From the NCBI RefSeq assembly GCF_900475595.1, contig NZ_LS483397.1, positions 1,025,001-1,089,000 on the forward strand: 64,000 nt of DNA. Reading direction: 5' to 3'. The stretch comes from Streptococcus uberis (GTDB lineage: Bacteria; Bacillota; Bacilli; Lactobacillales; Streptococcaceae). The position numbers and the translations under genes were made by a program. The notes under the pieces are model-generated. The model was not told where the DNA came from. It saw only the letters and a program-made list of their open reading frames with translations, and searched no databases. Shown here piece after piece: positions 1 to 9,425 of the stretch. Within the stretch, counting starts at the first letter, position 1. Every line of letters begins with the position of its first letter.

Positions 1-241
1 GACCAGCACTGGCAATCACACGACTGACATAATCTTTGTCATCAATCCTATATACAACAAAATCTTTATACTTTGGCTTAATGTTTCTACGTATCGTTAC
101 TAAATCTCCATTTTTTAGATATGCATTTTCAGCTTCTTTATGAATTTCAAAAGTAGAAAAAACAAAAATTCTTAAGAGAATAAAGATAACGATAGCTAAC
201 AAAGCTAATATGATATTTCTGATAAAATCTCTTTTAACCAT
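1..241 (-). CDS. signal peptidase I-like protein, N-terminal part, catalytic residues missing
   Basis: The first 80 residues are visible and the gene runs off the window edge. A short basic N-terminus is followed by one membrane segment (about residues 9-28) and then the start of a type I signal peptidase fold. The LKNGDLV stretch and the DYVSRVIA stretch align with the nucleophile and lysine regions of the family. In active enzymes these read GHSM..TL.DGE and VKRVIG. Here the serine position holds Ala (HKEAENAYL) and the lysine position holds Ser (VSRVI), so the protein is predicted to be unable to cleave. It starts at ATG 241 behind GGAGTA. It lies just downstream of pyk with its own extended -10. 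The family assignment is fairly sure; the function is unknown. Confidence 0.75.
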   Translation of the reverse strand, partial: MVKRDFIRNIILALLAIVIFILLRIFVFSTFEIHKEAENAYLKNGDLVTIRRNIKPKYKDFVVYRIDDKDYVSRVIASAG

Positions 242-263
242 GACTACTCCTAATCTTTATTCT

Positions 264-272
264 ATTATAGCA
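264..272 (-). promoter_or_regulatory. extended -10 promoter of the signal-peptidase-like gene
   Basis: TGCTATAAT on the minus strand, 23 nt upstream of the start codon. No clear -35 is visible, as is common for extended -10 promoters in streptococci. Confidence 0.6.
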
Positions 273-335
273 TGTTATCCAGAATAACAAAAGTTTGAAA
301 AACTGATTGTTTACCAACTATTTTCAAGAAGACAA

Positions 336-361
336 TAAAAAAGCCATGAAAACTCATGGCT
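336..361 (-). terminator. Rho-independent terminator after pyk
   Basis: On the minus strand AGCCATGA-GTTT-TCATGGCT is followed by a run of T. It lies directly after the pyk stop codon. Confidence 0.85.
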
Positions 362-370
362 GAAACGAGA

Positions 371-1873
371 TTATTTTACGGTACGAACGCGCATTGTGTT
401 TGTTCCGCCTGATCCTACTGGAACACCAGCTACAATCACAATATTATCACCTGATTGAACAAGACCTGTTTCAAGGGCAACTTGTTCAGCAACTTCAAAC
501 ATATCATCTGTAGAAGATGGTTTTTCTGCAAGAACTGGAGTAACACCCCAATAGATCATCAAAGCACGTTGAACTTTTTCATCAAAAGTAACAGCTAAGA
601 TGTCAGCATCAGGACGGAATTTAGAAATCGCACGTGCTGTATTACCAGTTTCAGTGATAGTAACAACAAGTTTGATATCCATTGACTGTGTAGCATCTTT
701 AACAGCTGATGCGATAACATCTGTTTTATTTGTACGTGGGAATTTAGAAGAATCTAAACGACCATATTCGTTAAGAAGTGTTTGAGCATTCTTATCAATT
801 GTAGCCATTGTACGAACAGATTCAACTGGGTATTTACCATTTGCAGACTCACCAGAAAGCATTGTAGCGTCTGTACCATCGATAACAGCGTTAAAGACGT
901 CAGAAACCTCTGAGCGTGTTGCACGTGGTTTTTCAGTCATTGTTTCAAGCATATTTGTAGCTGTGATAACAGCTTTACCAGCGGCATTTACTTTTGTGAT
1001 AATCATTTTTTGGAATACTGGAACCATTTCAAATGGTACTTCAATTCCCATGTCACCACGGGCAATCATGATACCATCAGCAGCTTCAATGATTTCATCA
1101 AGATTATCAATACCTTGTTGGTTTTCAATTTTAGCAAACAATTGAACGTGTTCATTACCTGTTTCACGACAGATTTGACGAACTTCTTCAACATCTTTTG
1201 CAGTACGAACAAATGAAATAGCGATAAAGTTAAGTCCTTGTTCAAGACCAAAACGGATATCAGCATTGTCACGCTCTGCTAAAGCTGGGAATGGGATTTT
1301 TGTGTTAGGGATATTAACACCTTTTTGTTTTGCAATAATCCCATCATTTTCAACTTCAACAACAAATTGACGAGTTGCAATGTCTTTTTCAATAACTTTA
1401 AGTCCTAATTTACCATCATCGATAAGGATAGTGTGTCCAACTTCGACTTCGTCGTAAATATCAAGTCCACCAGCAACGCTAAGCGCAATAACATCACGGC
1501 TTGATAGAACTCCTTGCTCAGTTGTAACACGGATACGTTCACCAGTTGTGTAGCTGTATTCTTTTGCATCATCAGCAAATAATTCAGTACGCATTTCTGG
1601 ACCTTTAGTATCTAAAAGAAAGGCTACTTTTTGACGAGCCATTTCTTCTGCACGTCTTACAGTTGCCATACGGTCACCTTGTTCTTTGTGGTCGCCGTGT
1701 GAGAAATTGAAACGGAAAACATTAGCGCCAGCTTCGATTAATTCAGCAATCTTTTTAGCTGATGCTTCAACATCAAGTTGACCAGCCCAATAGCCATCTT
1801 CTCCATATTTTTTTCCGCCACGGATTTCTACCGCAGGACCAAGTGTTGCAACAATTTTTACGCGTTTATTCAT
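371..1873 (-). CDS. pyk: pyruvate kinase
   Basis: Converts phosphoenolpyruvate and ADP to pyruvate and ATP, the last step of glycolysis, in the cytoplasm. The 500-residue length is normal for the streptococcal enzyme. Visible motifs are the N-terminal KIVATLGPA, the active-site block FAKIENQQGIDNLDEI, and the Mg/ADP-binding MIARGDMGIEVP. The C-terminal third is the regulatory domain. It starts at ATG with GGGAG upstream. The gene follows pfkA by 68 bp with no convincing promoter between them, so pfkA-pyk is probably one transcript ending at the hairpin downstream. Catabolite control of such operons is common in the family, but I did not find a clear cre site here. Confidence 0.98.
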   Translation of the reverse strand: MNKRVKIVATLGPAVEIRGGKKYGEDGYWAGQLDVEASAKKIAELIEAGANVFRFNFSHGDHKEQGDRMATVRRAEEMARQKVAFLLDTKGPEMRTELFADDAKEYSYTTGERIRVTTEQGVLSSRDVIALSVAGGLDIYDEVEVGHTILIDDGKLGLKVIEKDIATRQFVVEVENDGIIAKQKGVNIPNTKIPFPALAERDNADIRFGLEQGLNFIAISFVRTAKDVEEVRQICRETGNEHVQLFAKIENQQGIDNLDEIIEAADGIMIARGDMGIEVPFEMVPVFQKMIITKVNAAGKAVITATNMLETMTEKPRATRSEVSDVFNAVIDGTDATMLSGESANGKYPVESVRTMATIDKNAQTLLNEYGRLDSSKFPRTNKTDVIASAVKDATQSMDIKLVVTITETGNTARAISKFRPDADILAVTFDEKVQRALMIYWGVTPVLAEKPSSTDDMFEVAEQVALETGLVQSGDNIVIVAGVPVGSGGTNTMRVRTVK

Positions 1874-1941
1874 ATTAAATGAAACTCCCTTTTATTTTTG
1901 TCGATTACCGACGATTTACAAAAAATGATTAAATGAGTGAC

Positions 1942-2973
<1,032 letters not shown>

Positions 2974-2989
2974 TTAATTTAACGTTTTA

Positions 2990-2998
2990 ATTATAGCA
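2990..2998 (-). promoter_or_regulatory. extended -10 promoter of pfkA-pyk
   Basis: TGCTATAAT on the minus strand in the gap between dnaE and pfkA. No good -35 hexamer is seen at 17 nt. Confidence 0.6.
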
Positions 2999-3034
2999 TA
3001 TTACTTTGCAAATTTCTTCACTATAGAGCTTTTT

Positions 3035-6000
3035 TTATCGATAAACCGTTTTCAGTACAAAATCTTTTAGTTCAGACTCTAAATCTTCACTGACTCGAAC
3101 TAAAATACCAGGTATTTTAAGGGTTTCTTTGCTCTCTTTATAATGAATAATGACTGGAAAATCACCGGGGTGGCGTCTTAAAATGCTTGCAATCATCTTA
3201 TCATTTTCATGAGATTCAACTAACAACCAAAAATTCTTACTGCTAGCCATTTCAATGTTTTCTAGAACAACTTGCAAACGACCATCTCGTTCTTTAACGC
3301 GTCCTTGTATAAAGACCATTTGCCCCTCAACAAGCAAGGAGTGCACTTTACTGAACTGCTCTGGAAAAACGGTGACATCGCACTTTTTCTTGGTATCAGT
3401 GACTGTTAGAAAGGCCATTTGTTGTCCATTTGATTTAGTTCGAATAACTCTTACTTTCTCAATTTGCACCAGCAATGTCACATCTGTATCTTTATAGAGT
3501 TTTGAAATAGGCGTAAAGTCCCTAGAGGTTTTTTCAGCAATCTCCAACAAGGGATGTTGACTTAATCCAATACCAATATACTCCTCTTCCATTCGATATT
3601 TTTCACTACTCGAAAAATCTTCGCATTCCGTCCAATTAAAAGAAGAATCAGCAAATAATGAACCAAGTTCTTTAACAAATACAAGTAAACCTTCATAATT
3701 TTGTAAAACTTTTTTACGGTTTTTTTCAAAAACATCAAACAAACCTACAGAGATAAGCGCTTCTAATATCTCTTTTTTCTGGTATTTGTCAGGCAGTTGG
3801 GTCAAGAAATTCTCAATACTTGTAAATGGCCTAGCTTCAATGATCCAATAAGCCAAATCACGAGGAAGATGCTTAATATTTTTCATTCCCATTAAGATGG
3901 TTCTGCCTTCCACCTTATCGTTGAATGGAATAGAATTAATGGATAAAGGCACAACGTTAAACTCAGAATCAAGGGCATCACTGATGTAATCACTTGTCGA
4001 ATAATTCATAATCACATCAAAGAAAACAGATGGATAATGGACCTTGAAATATGCCAGTTGAAATGCTAGTGCTGAATATGCATAGGCATGACTCCTATTA
4101 AAACCGTACCCTGCAAACTTTTCCATGCGATTAAAAAGGAGTTTAGCTGTTTCTTCTGATCTTCCTAAAGCTCTTGCACCTTCCAAAAATTCAGACTCTA
4201 ACTTCTTCATTTCAGAAATTTTCTTTTTGGACATAGCACGGCGTAAAAGATCGGCTTTGCCTAGGCTAAAACCTGCAAAGACTTGTGCAATCTGCATCAC
4301 CTGTTCTTGATATAGCATAATGCCATAAGTTGGTTCTAAAATAGGAGCAATTATCGGATCGATTAAATCAATGGTTTCTTTTCCATTTCGACGCTTGATA
4401 AAATTACTGGTATAATCACTAGCCCCTGGCCTGTTCAAACTCGTTGTTGCAACGATTTCTTCAAACTTAACAGGTTTTATCCGTTTCAATAAACTGATGG
4501 CACCGCTTTGTTCAAACTGAAAAATCCCTTTGGTATCACCCTTGGCAAAGAGTTCTAATGTCTTTGGATCTTCTAAGTCAATCTCTTCAATAATGATGTT
4601 TTTCCCAAAATCTTTGGCAACTTTTTCTTTCATTTTTTGAACAAAAGTTAAGTTACGAAGACCTAAAAAGTCCATTTTCAAGAGACCATTAGCTTCAACT
4701 GAAGGTGCATCGTACTGGGTGATCATCATTTCATCCCCTTGTTTTAAAGGGATAAAATCTGTTAGGTTACTATCACTCATGACAATCCCAGCAGCGTGAA
4801 TGGACGTTTGACGAGGGTTACCCTCTATACGTTTAGCAATGTCAAAAGCTTTTTGATATTCTAATCGACTCGCGATGGTCTGTCTAAAACTGATGTTATT
4901 ATCATAGACAGAATGAAGTGAATCTTTAAATCCGATTTTCTTGGTCAGATGACTAATCTCGTATTCAGGTACTCCAAAACGCTTTAGAACATCTCTTAAG
5001 GCTTGTTTTGGACCGAACGTTGAGAAGGTTACAATCTGAGCTGAATGATTTGTACCATACCGATTCCGAACATATCTTAAAAATTCCATACGATAAATAT
5101 CCGGTAAGTCAATATCAATATCAGGCATGCTAAAGCGTTCATTGTTTAAAAACCGTTCAAAGAGCAAGTTATTTTTGACAGGATCAATTCCAGTAATTTC
5201 CAATGCAAAAGCAACTAAACTCCCTGCAGCTGAACCTCGTCCCATCCCCATGTAGTAGCCTTTACTTCTTCCAAAACGAAGTAAATCCCAGACAATTAAA
5301 AAATAGTCCTCAAATCCCATTTCGGAGATAATGGTTAATTCATGATGTAAGCGACTGATATAGTTATCTTGCCACAATCCTCTTTTTTCAAGTCCTTCTT
5401 TGGTTAAGGCATACAATTGCTCTTTTGCTGGAACTTCGCGATTAAATCGTGGTAACTTAAATTGATTATCAAATTGGTAATGAATCCCCGAAACCAGTTT
5501 GTTTAGCCTTTCAATTGAACCTGGAAACCGTGTTTCAAAAATAGTAGAAATCTTCTGACTATCTTCAAACTTTTGATCTCCTTCAACAATTGCTGTTTCA
5601 TTAAGACTAACGTTATCTCTTATTGCGTGTAACACTTGCAATGTCTGACGGTCTTCATCTTCGAAATAACGAACTGTTCTTAATGGAATAAGCTTTTTAT
5701 GAGAATGTGGGAATTCTGTATCTTCGTAAACCCCAATATAATACTCAAATGGAAATGCTATTTCTTCCATATGTTTAAAATAGGGAATGATAACTTCCAA
5801 ACCATCTAAATATTCCTTAAAATGCCTTTGGACATTTTCGGAAGACATGATTTGTGTGGATAATTTCAGGAGGTTTTGGTAACCCAAATTATTTTTAGCA
5901 ATTAAAAATATGGGAATGAATTGATCACTGATGTGATAGTCAATTTCTAGTCCAAGGATAGCCTGAAGTCCATGACGTTCACAGCCTTTGATAAAATGAT

Positions 6001-6139
6001 AAGCAGCATAGAGATTGTCTTTATCCATAATACCAATACTGCTATAGCCCAATTCTTTCGCCTTAGAAAAATAGCTTTCTAAATCTATTAGACTATCCAT
6101 AAAGCTGTATACAGTTTTCGTATCGAGTTGTACAAACAT
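3035..6139 (-). CDS. dnaE: DNA polymerase III subunit alpha, DnaE type
   Basis: The error-prone, exonuclease-free replicative polymerase of Firmicutes, which extends RNA primers on the lagging strand before handing over to PolC. At 1034 residues it has the usual order: PHP domain (about 1-200), palm and fingers with the catalytic PDIDIDLPD around residue 340, a helix-hairpin-helix region, and a C-terminal OB fold (about 900-960). The PHP domain begins VQLDTKTVYSF, so the HxH metal ligands of active PHP phosphoesterases are absent and that domain is probably structural. The start ATG has AAGGAAGGGG upstream. It is followed by pfkA-pyk with no terminator visible. Confidence 0.97.
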   Translation of the reverse strand: MFVQLDTKTVYSFMDSLIDLESYFSKAKELGYSSIGIMDKDNLYAAYHFIKGCERHGLQAILGLEIDYHISDQFIPIFLIAKNNLGYQNLLKLSTQIMSSENVQRHFKEYLDGLEVIIPYFKHMEEIAFPFEYYIGVYEDTEFPHSHKKLIPLRTVRYFEDEDRQTLQVLHAIRDNVSLNETAIVEGDQKFEDSQKISTIFETRFPGSIERLNKLVSGIHYQFDNQFKLPRFNREVPAKEQLYALTKEGLEKRGLWQDNYISRLHHELTIISEMGFEDYFLIVWDLLRFGRSKGYYMGMGRGSAAGSLVAFALEITGIDPVKNNLLFERFLNNERFSMPDIDIDLPDIYRMEFLRYVRNRYGTNHSAQIVTFSTFGPKQALRDVLKRFGVPEYEISHLTKKIGFKDSLHSVYDNNISFRQTIASRLEYQKAFDIAKRIEGNPRQTSIHAAGIVMSDSNLTDFIPLKQGDEMMITQYDAPSVEANGLLKMDFLGLRNLTFVQKMKEKVAKDFGKNIIIEEIDLEDPKTLELFAKGDTKGIFQFEQSGAISLLKRIKPVKFEEIVATTSLNRPGASDYTSNFIKRRNGKETIDLIDPIIAPILEPTYGIMLYQEQVMQIAQVFAGFSLGKADLLRRAMSKKKISEMKKLESEFLEGARALGRSEETAKLLFNRMEKFAGYGFNRSHAYAYSALAFQLAYFKVHYPSVFFDVIMNYSTSDYISDALDSEFNVVPLSINSIPFNDKVEGRTILMGMKNIKHLPRDLAYWIIEARPFTSIENFLTQLPDKYQKKEILEALISVGLFDVFEKNRKKVLQNYEGLLVFVKELGSLFADSSFNWTECEDFSSSEKYRMEEEYIGIGLSQHPLLEIAEKTSRDFTPISKLYKDTDVTLLVQIEKVRVIRTKSNGQQMAFLTVTDTKKKCDVTVFPEQFSKVHSLLVEGQMVFIQGRVKERDGRLQVVLENIEMASSKNFWLLVESHENDKMIASILRRHPGDFPVIIHYKESKETLKIPGILVRVSEDLESELKDFVLKTVYR

Positions 6140-6168
6140 GGCTACCCCTTCCTTAGTGTATTACAATT

Positions 6169-6174
6169 ATTATA
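6169..6174 (-). promoter_or_regulatory. -10 element of dnaE
   Basis: TATAAT on the minus strand 30 nt upstream of the dnaE start. No convincing -35 is visible. Confidence 0.45.
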
Positions 6175-6246
6175 CTATGATTTTCATTTTGTTGCTCTAT
6201 TTATGGATTAATCTATGAAATTGACGGTTAGAATACAGCCTTAGCC

Positions 6247-6287
6247 TTGACATTTGCTACTATTTTCTGTACCATTTAAATAGTACA
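6247..6287 (+). promoter_or_regulatory. promoter and palindromic operator of the GntR/ABC operon
   Basis: TTGACA (6247-6252), 17-nt spacer, then TACCAT (6270-6275). A 20-bp near-palindrome (6268-6287, only one mismatched pair) with TGTAC/GTACA arms overlaps the -10. TGTAC..GTACA arms suit YtrA-type GntR regulators, so the downstream gene probably represses itself here. Confidence 0.75.
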
Positions 6288-6320
6288 AGTGATTGCAAAA
6301 TCAGATAGAGAGGAGAACGT

Positions 6321-6689
6321 ATGTCCTGGAATTTCGATGAGAAATCGCCCATTTATGCACAAATTGCTCAACGCATCAAGATGCAAATTGTCAGTCAAGA
6401 AATTAAAAGTGGCGATCAATTGCCAACAGTACGTGAGTATGCTGAAACTGCTGGTGTGAATCCAAACACTATGCAGCGTGCCTTTACTGAGCTTGAACGT
6501 GAAGGTATTGTTTATTCGCAACGTACCGCTGGACGATATGTTACAGACGACCAAACACTAATCTCAGAAAAAAGACGCGAGTTATCACGAAGTGAATTAG
6601 AATCTTTTGTTATCAATATGATAAAGATGGGTTTTACTAAAGATCAATTAATACCTGAGTTAGAAGCATTTTTAAGGGAGGATTCCTAG
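6321..6689 (+). CDS. GntR-family (YtrA subfamily) transcriptional regulator
   Basis: A 122-residue protein with an N-terminal winged helix-turn-helix (about residues 10-75). It contains PIYAQIAQRIKMQIVSQEI and the recognition-helix stretch GVNPNTMQRAFTELEREG typical of GntR proteins. The short C-terminal tail lacks a FadR- or HutC-type ligand domain, which places it in the YtrA subfamily. These proteins usually repress the ABC transporter encoded next to them. It has a strong AGAGGAG site and sits 1 bp before the ATPase gene. The palindrome over its promoter is the probable binding site. The inducing signal is not visible; cell-envelope stress is common for this subfamily. Confidence 0.9.
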   Translation: MSWNFDEKSPIYAQIAQRIKMQIVSQEIKSGDQLPTVREYAETAGVNPNTMQRAFTELEREGIVYSQRTAGRYVTDDQTLISEKRRELSRSELESFVINMIKMGFTKDQLIPELEAFLREDS

Positions 6690-6690
6690 T

Positions 6691-7389
6691 ATGACACATC
6701 TTTTACAACTACATCATGTGACAAAATCCTATAAAGGTAAAACCGTTATTGATGACTTAACCCTAACCATACCTTCTGGAAAAATTATTGGCTTATTAGG
6801 TCCAAATGGTTCTGGAAAGACAACATTAATTAAATTGATTAATGGTTTGATTCAACCTAATAAAGGCGAAATCGTGATAGATGGCTACAGGCCATCAATT
6901 GACACAAAGAGAATTATTTCTTACTTACCCGATACTTCCTATTTGAGAGAAGAAATGAAAATTTCTGATATTGTAGAATTATTTTCTGATTTTTATGATG
7001 ATTTTGATAAAGCAAAGGCTCATAGTTTATTTCGAGATTTACAGCTTGATTTAAATGATCGTTTAAAAAATCTTTCAAAAGGTAATAAAGAAAAAGTCCA
7101 GCTCATTCTAGTTATGAGTCGTAGGGCTAAACTTTATATTTTAGATGAACCTATTGGTGGTGTTGATCCTGCTGCTCGTGACTATATTTTGCGGACCATC
7201 ATCAATAACTACTGTGAAGAAGCTTCTGTTCTTATCTCTACCCATTTAATTTCAGACATTGAACCTATTTTAGACGAAGTTATTTTTCTTAAAGATGGCA
7301 AAATCTCCCTTTCTGGCAATGTAGATGACTTAAGAGAAAGTCATGCAAGTTCTATTGATACATTGTTTAGATCAACTTATAAGGTATAG
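6691..7389 (+). CDS. ABC transporter ATP-binding protein
   Basis: A 232-residue ATPase of a YtrB/BcrA-like exporter. Walker A is GPNGSGKTT (about residues 36-44). The signature region is the variant LSKGNKEK, followed by Walker B LYILDEPIGGVDP and the switch histidine STHL. It overlaps neither neighbour but is packed between the regulator (1 bp) and the permease (9 bp), so the three are one operon. The SKGN signature in place of SGGQ is common in small exporters of this kind. The substrate cannot be told from sequence. Confidence 0.93.
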   Translation: MTHLLQLHHVTKSYKGKTVIDDLTLTIPSGKIIGLLGPNGSGKTTLIKLINGLIQPNKGEIVIDGYRPSIDTKRIISYLPDTSYLREEMKISDIVELFSDFYDDFDKAKAHSLFRDLQLDLNDRLKNLSKGNKEKVQLILVMSRRAKLYILDEPIGGVDPAARDYILRTIINNYCEEASVLISTHLISDIEPILDEVIFLKDGKISLSGNVDDLRESHASSIDTLFRSTYKV

Positions 7390-7398
7390 GAGGCTGTC

Positions 7399-8190
7399 AT
7401 GTTTGGAAAATTATTAAAATACGAGTTTAAATCTATTGGAAAATGGTATTTCGCCTTAAATGGCGGTATTATCGCCATTGCTGCATTATTATCCTTTGTG
7501 ATCAAGGTTCTTGCATCAGAAAATACGAGTGAAAGCTCTTTTAACTTCACATCACAGTTGATACCATTAACATTAATCTTAGTTTTTGGAGCTTTAATTG
7601 CTGGCTCACTTCTTGCTACACTCCTTATTATTATTAATCGTTTCAATAAAAACATTTTCGGTAGAGAAGGTTATTTAACCATGACCCTACCCGTTTCTGA
7701 ACACCATTTGATTTTATCGAAGTTATTATCATCCTTTATTTGGAGCGTTTTTAACTTTCTCATCTTAGGAGTTGCTACTGCTATTTTAGTGTTACCACAG
7801 GTTCAAAAAAATCAGTTATCAACCATGTTAGCTGAAATTGGAAAAAGTGCCCCTCAATATTTCCATGTCATTATTTATGCATTTGTCTACTTTATCTTAT
7901 CAACAATTGCAGGTATACTTTCAATTTATTTAGCTATTTCAGTTGGTCAACTTTTTAGCAATAGACGTGGTCTAAAAGCATTCGTTGCTTACTTTGCTAT
8001 TCAAATTCTTTTAAGCATTATTTTTACCTTGGTAAATACCCATCTTTTAGGAATGGATCCTAGCAATACAGAATTAGACATTACATCTAATTACTACTTC
8101 TTAGTTTCTTCGCTCGAAATGCTTGTTCAAATATTAATTTATTATGTTGGAACACATGTCATTATCAAACACAAACTTAATCTACAATAA
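7399..8190 (+). CDS. ABC-2 type transporter permease
   Basis: A 263-residue integral membrane protein with about six hydrophobic segments and the N-terminal KYEFKSIGKWYF amphipathic stretch common in ABC-2 permeases of YtrC/YtrD type. It is the membrane partner of the ATPase just upstream, with AGGAGG 5 nt before its ATG. Only one permease is present, so the transporter probably works as a homodimer with two ATPase copies. The operon ends at a strong hairpin straight after the stop codon. Substrate unknown. Confidence 0.87.
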   Translation: MFGKLLKYEFKSIGKWYFALNGGIIAIAALLSFVIKVLASENTSESSFNFTSQLIPLTLILVFGALIAGSLLATLLIIINRFNKNIFGREGYLTMTLPVSEHHLILSKLLSSFIWSVFNFLILGVATAILVLPQVQKNQLSTMLAEIGKSAPQYFHVIIYAFVYFILSTIAGILSIYLAISVGQLFSNRRGLKAFVAYFAIQILLSIIFTLVNTHLLGMDPSNTELDITSNYYFLVSSLEMLVQILIYYVGTHVIIKHKLNLQ

Positions 8191-8216
8191 AAGATCTGGT
8201 GCATACCAGATCTTTT
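8188..8216 (+). terminator. Rho-independent terminator after the ABC operon
   Basis: AAGATCTGGT-GCAT-ACCAGATCTT, a perfect 10-bp stem, flanked by A-rich and T-rich sequence. It may also stop the convergent VTT gene. Confidence 0.85.
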
Positions 8217-8240
8217 CGTTTAATCAGCCAATGAAATCAC

Positions 8241-8852
8241 TTATTTATGAAAATATCTCAAGATATCCTCTCCAAAAATGAAAAGATAGCTATAACCTAT
8301 AATGGAAAATGGTTTTGTGAGAATCATAATTGTCATAAAGCGTTTGACGGACATATTTGTCAAACCAGAAATCATGACCATAATATCAGCCGGTGAAATC
8401 GGCGAAGCCATTGAAAAAATAAACAATTTTTCATAGCCTGGCGTCTCTAATTTTCGTTCATATCGATTAAAGGTTTTTTCATCGATAAATAATAAAATGA
8501 ATCGTTTACCATAAATCCTTACCAAAATAAATAATAGGTAACTGCCAATGAGAATTCCAATGTAATTATAAATAAAACCATTAACGGGTCCAAAAATCAA
8601 AAAACCAAACACTGTCGTAATTCCACCAGGAATTACTGGAAAAACAATTTGAAATATTTGAATAACAATAAAAATGAATGGCCCCCAATATTTATAATGG
8701 TGAATCACATCTTTTAATACATTCTTATCATTAAAAATGCCTAATTTGTATAGCCAAATAGCTAAAACAATTGAACAACATATAGCTACTATTCCTAGAA
8801 CTTTAAAGAGTCCTTGAAAAAAAGTATACATTTTTTCGTTTTTCATTTTCAT
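8241..8852 (-). CDS. TVP38/TMEM64 family (VTT domain) membrane protein
   Basis: A 203-residue protein with about five membrane segments. The central block VFPVIPGGITTVFGFLIFGP and the following G-rich helix match the VTT (SNARE-associated/DedA-like) domain of TVP38 proteins. Members of the wider superfamily are linked to lipid scrambling and envelope homeostasis; the substrate of this one is not known. The start ATG has no ribosome site, and an extended -10 (TGGTATGAT) ends only 6 nt before it, which suggests a leaderless mRNA. A second in-frame ATG two codons on has no better site. The gene stands alone, divergent from tmRNA. Confidence 0.87.
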   Translation of the reverse strand: MKMKNEKMYTFFQGLFKVLGIVAICCSIVLAIWLYKLGIFNDKNVLKDVIHHYKYWGPFIFIVIQIFQIVFPVIPGGITTVFGFLIFGPVNGFIYNYIGILIGSYLLFILVRIYGKRFILLFIDEKTFNRYERKLETPGYEKLFIFSMASPISPADIMVMISGLTNMSVKRFMTIMILTKPFSIIGYSYLFIFGEDILRYFHK

Positions 8853-8858
8853 AACTAA

Positions 8859-8867
8859 ATCATACCA
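8859..8867 (-). promoter_or_regulatory. extended -10 promoter 6 nt from the VTT gene start
   Basis: TGGTATGAT on the minus strand. Transcription would begin at or next to the A of the start codon at 8852. Confidence 0.55.
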
Positions 8868-8882
8868 TAAAAGAAGATTATT

Positions 8883-8911
8883 TTGCTATTTAAAAAAATT
8901 TTTGTTATAAT
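8883..8911 (+). promoter_or_regulatory. promoter of ssrA
   Basis: TTGCTA (8883-8888), 17-nt spacer, TATAAT (8906-8911) with an upstream TG. It is about 30 nt ahead of the tmRNA 5' end. Confidence 0.8.
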
Positions 8912-8941
8912 ATTTTTCAGTAAGTTTTTCTTACATATTAT

Positions 8942-9288
8942 GGGGTTGTTACGGATTCGACAGGCACTATGAGGCATGTTTTGCAACTCATCGGCAGATG
9001 TAAAAATGCCAGTTAAATATAACTGCAAAAAATACAAACTCTTACGCTTTAGCTGCCTAAAAACCAGCTAGCGTGACTTCTTCAAGATTGCTTGTGTCCT
9101 GATAGAAGTCTCAAAAACAGCAAGCTACGACTAAAGCCTTGTCTAGAGCCTTAGTAAGAGATTTATAGACTCGCTAAGTAATGGCTTGAGTTATGTGTCC
9201 TTACTTAGTCAAAACAAGACATAACCTATGGTTGTAGACAAATATGTTGGCAGGTGTTTGGACGTGGGTTCGACTCCCACCAGCTCCA
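8942..9288 (+). ncRNA. ssrA: transfer-messenger RNA (tmRNA)
   Basis: Rescues stalled ribosomes by trans-translation with SmpB. The 5' end GGGGUUGUUACGGAUUCGAC and the 3' end GUUCGACUCCCACCAGCUCC are typical, and the seven-base acceptor stem pairs (with two G-U pairs). The tag reading frame runs from GCA at 9025 to TAA at 9058-9060 and encodes AKNTNSYALAA, the streptococcal degradation tag. The CCA end is not encoded (CAGCTCCA is followed by TT), so it must be added after transcription. Pseudoknot segments lie between the tag and the tRNA-like 3' domain. Confidence 0.97.
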
Positions 9289-9323
9289 TTATTACTGTTC
9301 ATCAGTTACCGTAACTCACCAAG

Positions 9324-9355
9324 ACCTTGTTAAAGCAAGGTTTTTTCTTTTTGTA
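9324..9355 (+). terminator. Rho-independent terminator after ssrA
   Basis: ACCTTG-TTAAAG-CAAGGT followed by TTTTTCTTTTT. Confidence 0.85.
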
Positions 9356-9399
9356 AATCACATATCTTATGCAATATCCCATCTTATTTTAATGCAGTA

Positions 9400-9408
9400 T
9401 GGTATAAT
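9400..9408 (+). promoter_or_regulatory. extended -10 promoter of the DUF3862 lipoprotein gene
   Basis: TGGTATAAT, 17 nt upstream of the first possible ATG (9426). Confidence 0.6.
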
Positions 9409-9425
9409 AGGATTGAAAAATTGAA

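Noticed and set aside
1..241. Pilus-associated SipA
   Set aside because: There is no pilin or sortase gene in view and the neighbour is pyk, so only the loss of the dyad is shared.
8855..9037. 60-residue ORF on the minus strand
   Set aside because: It lies across the tmRNA gene and its promoter; the tmRNA explains the sequence.
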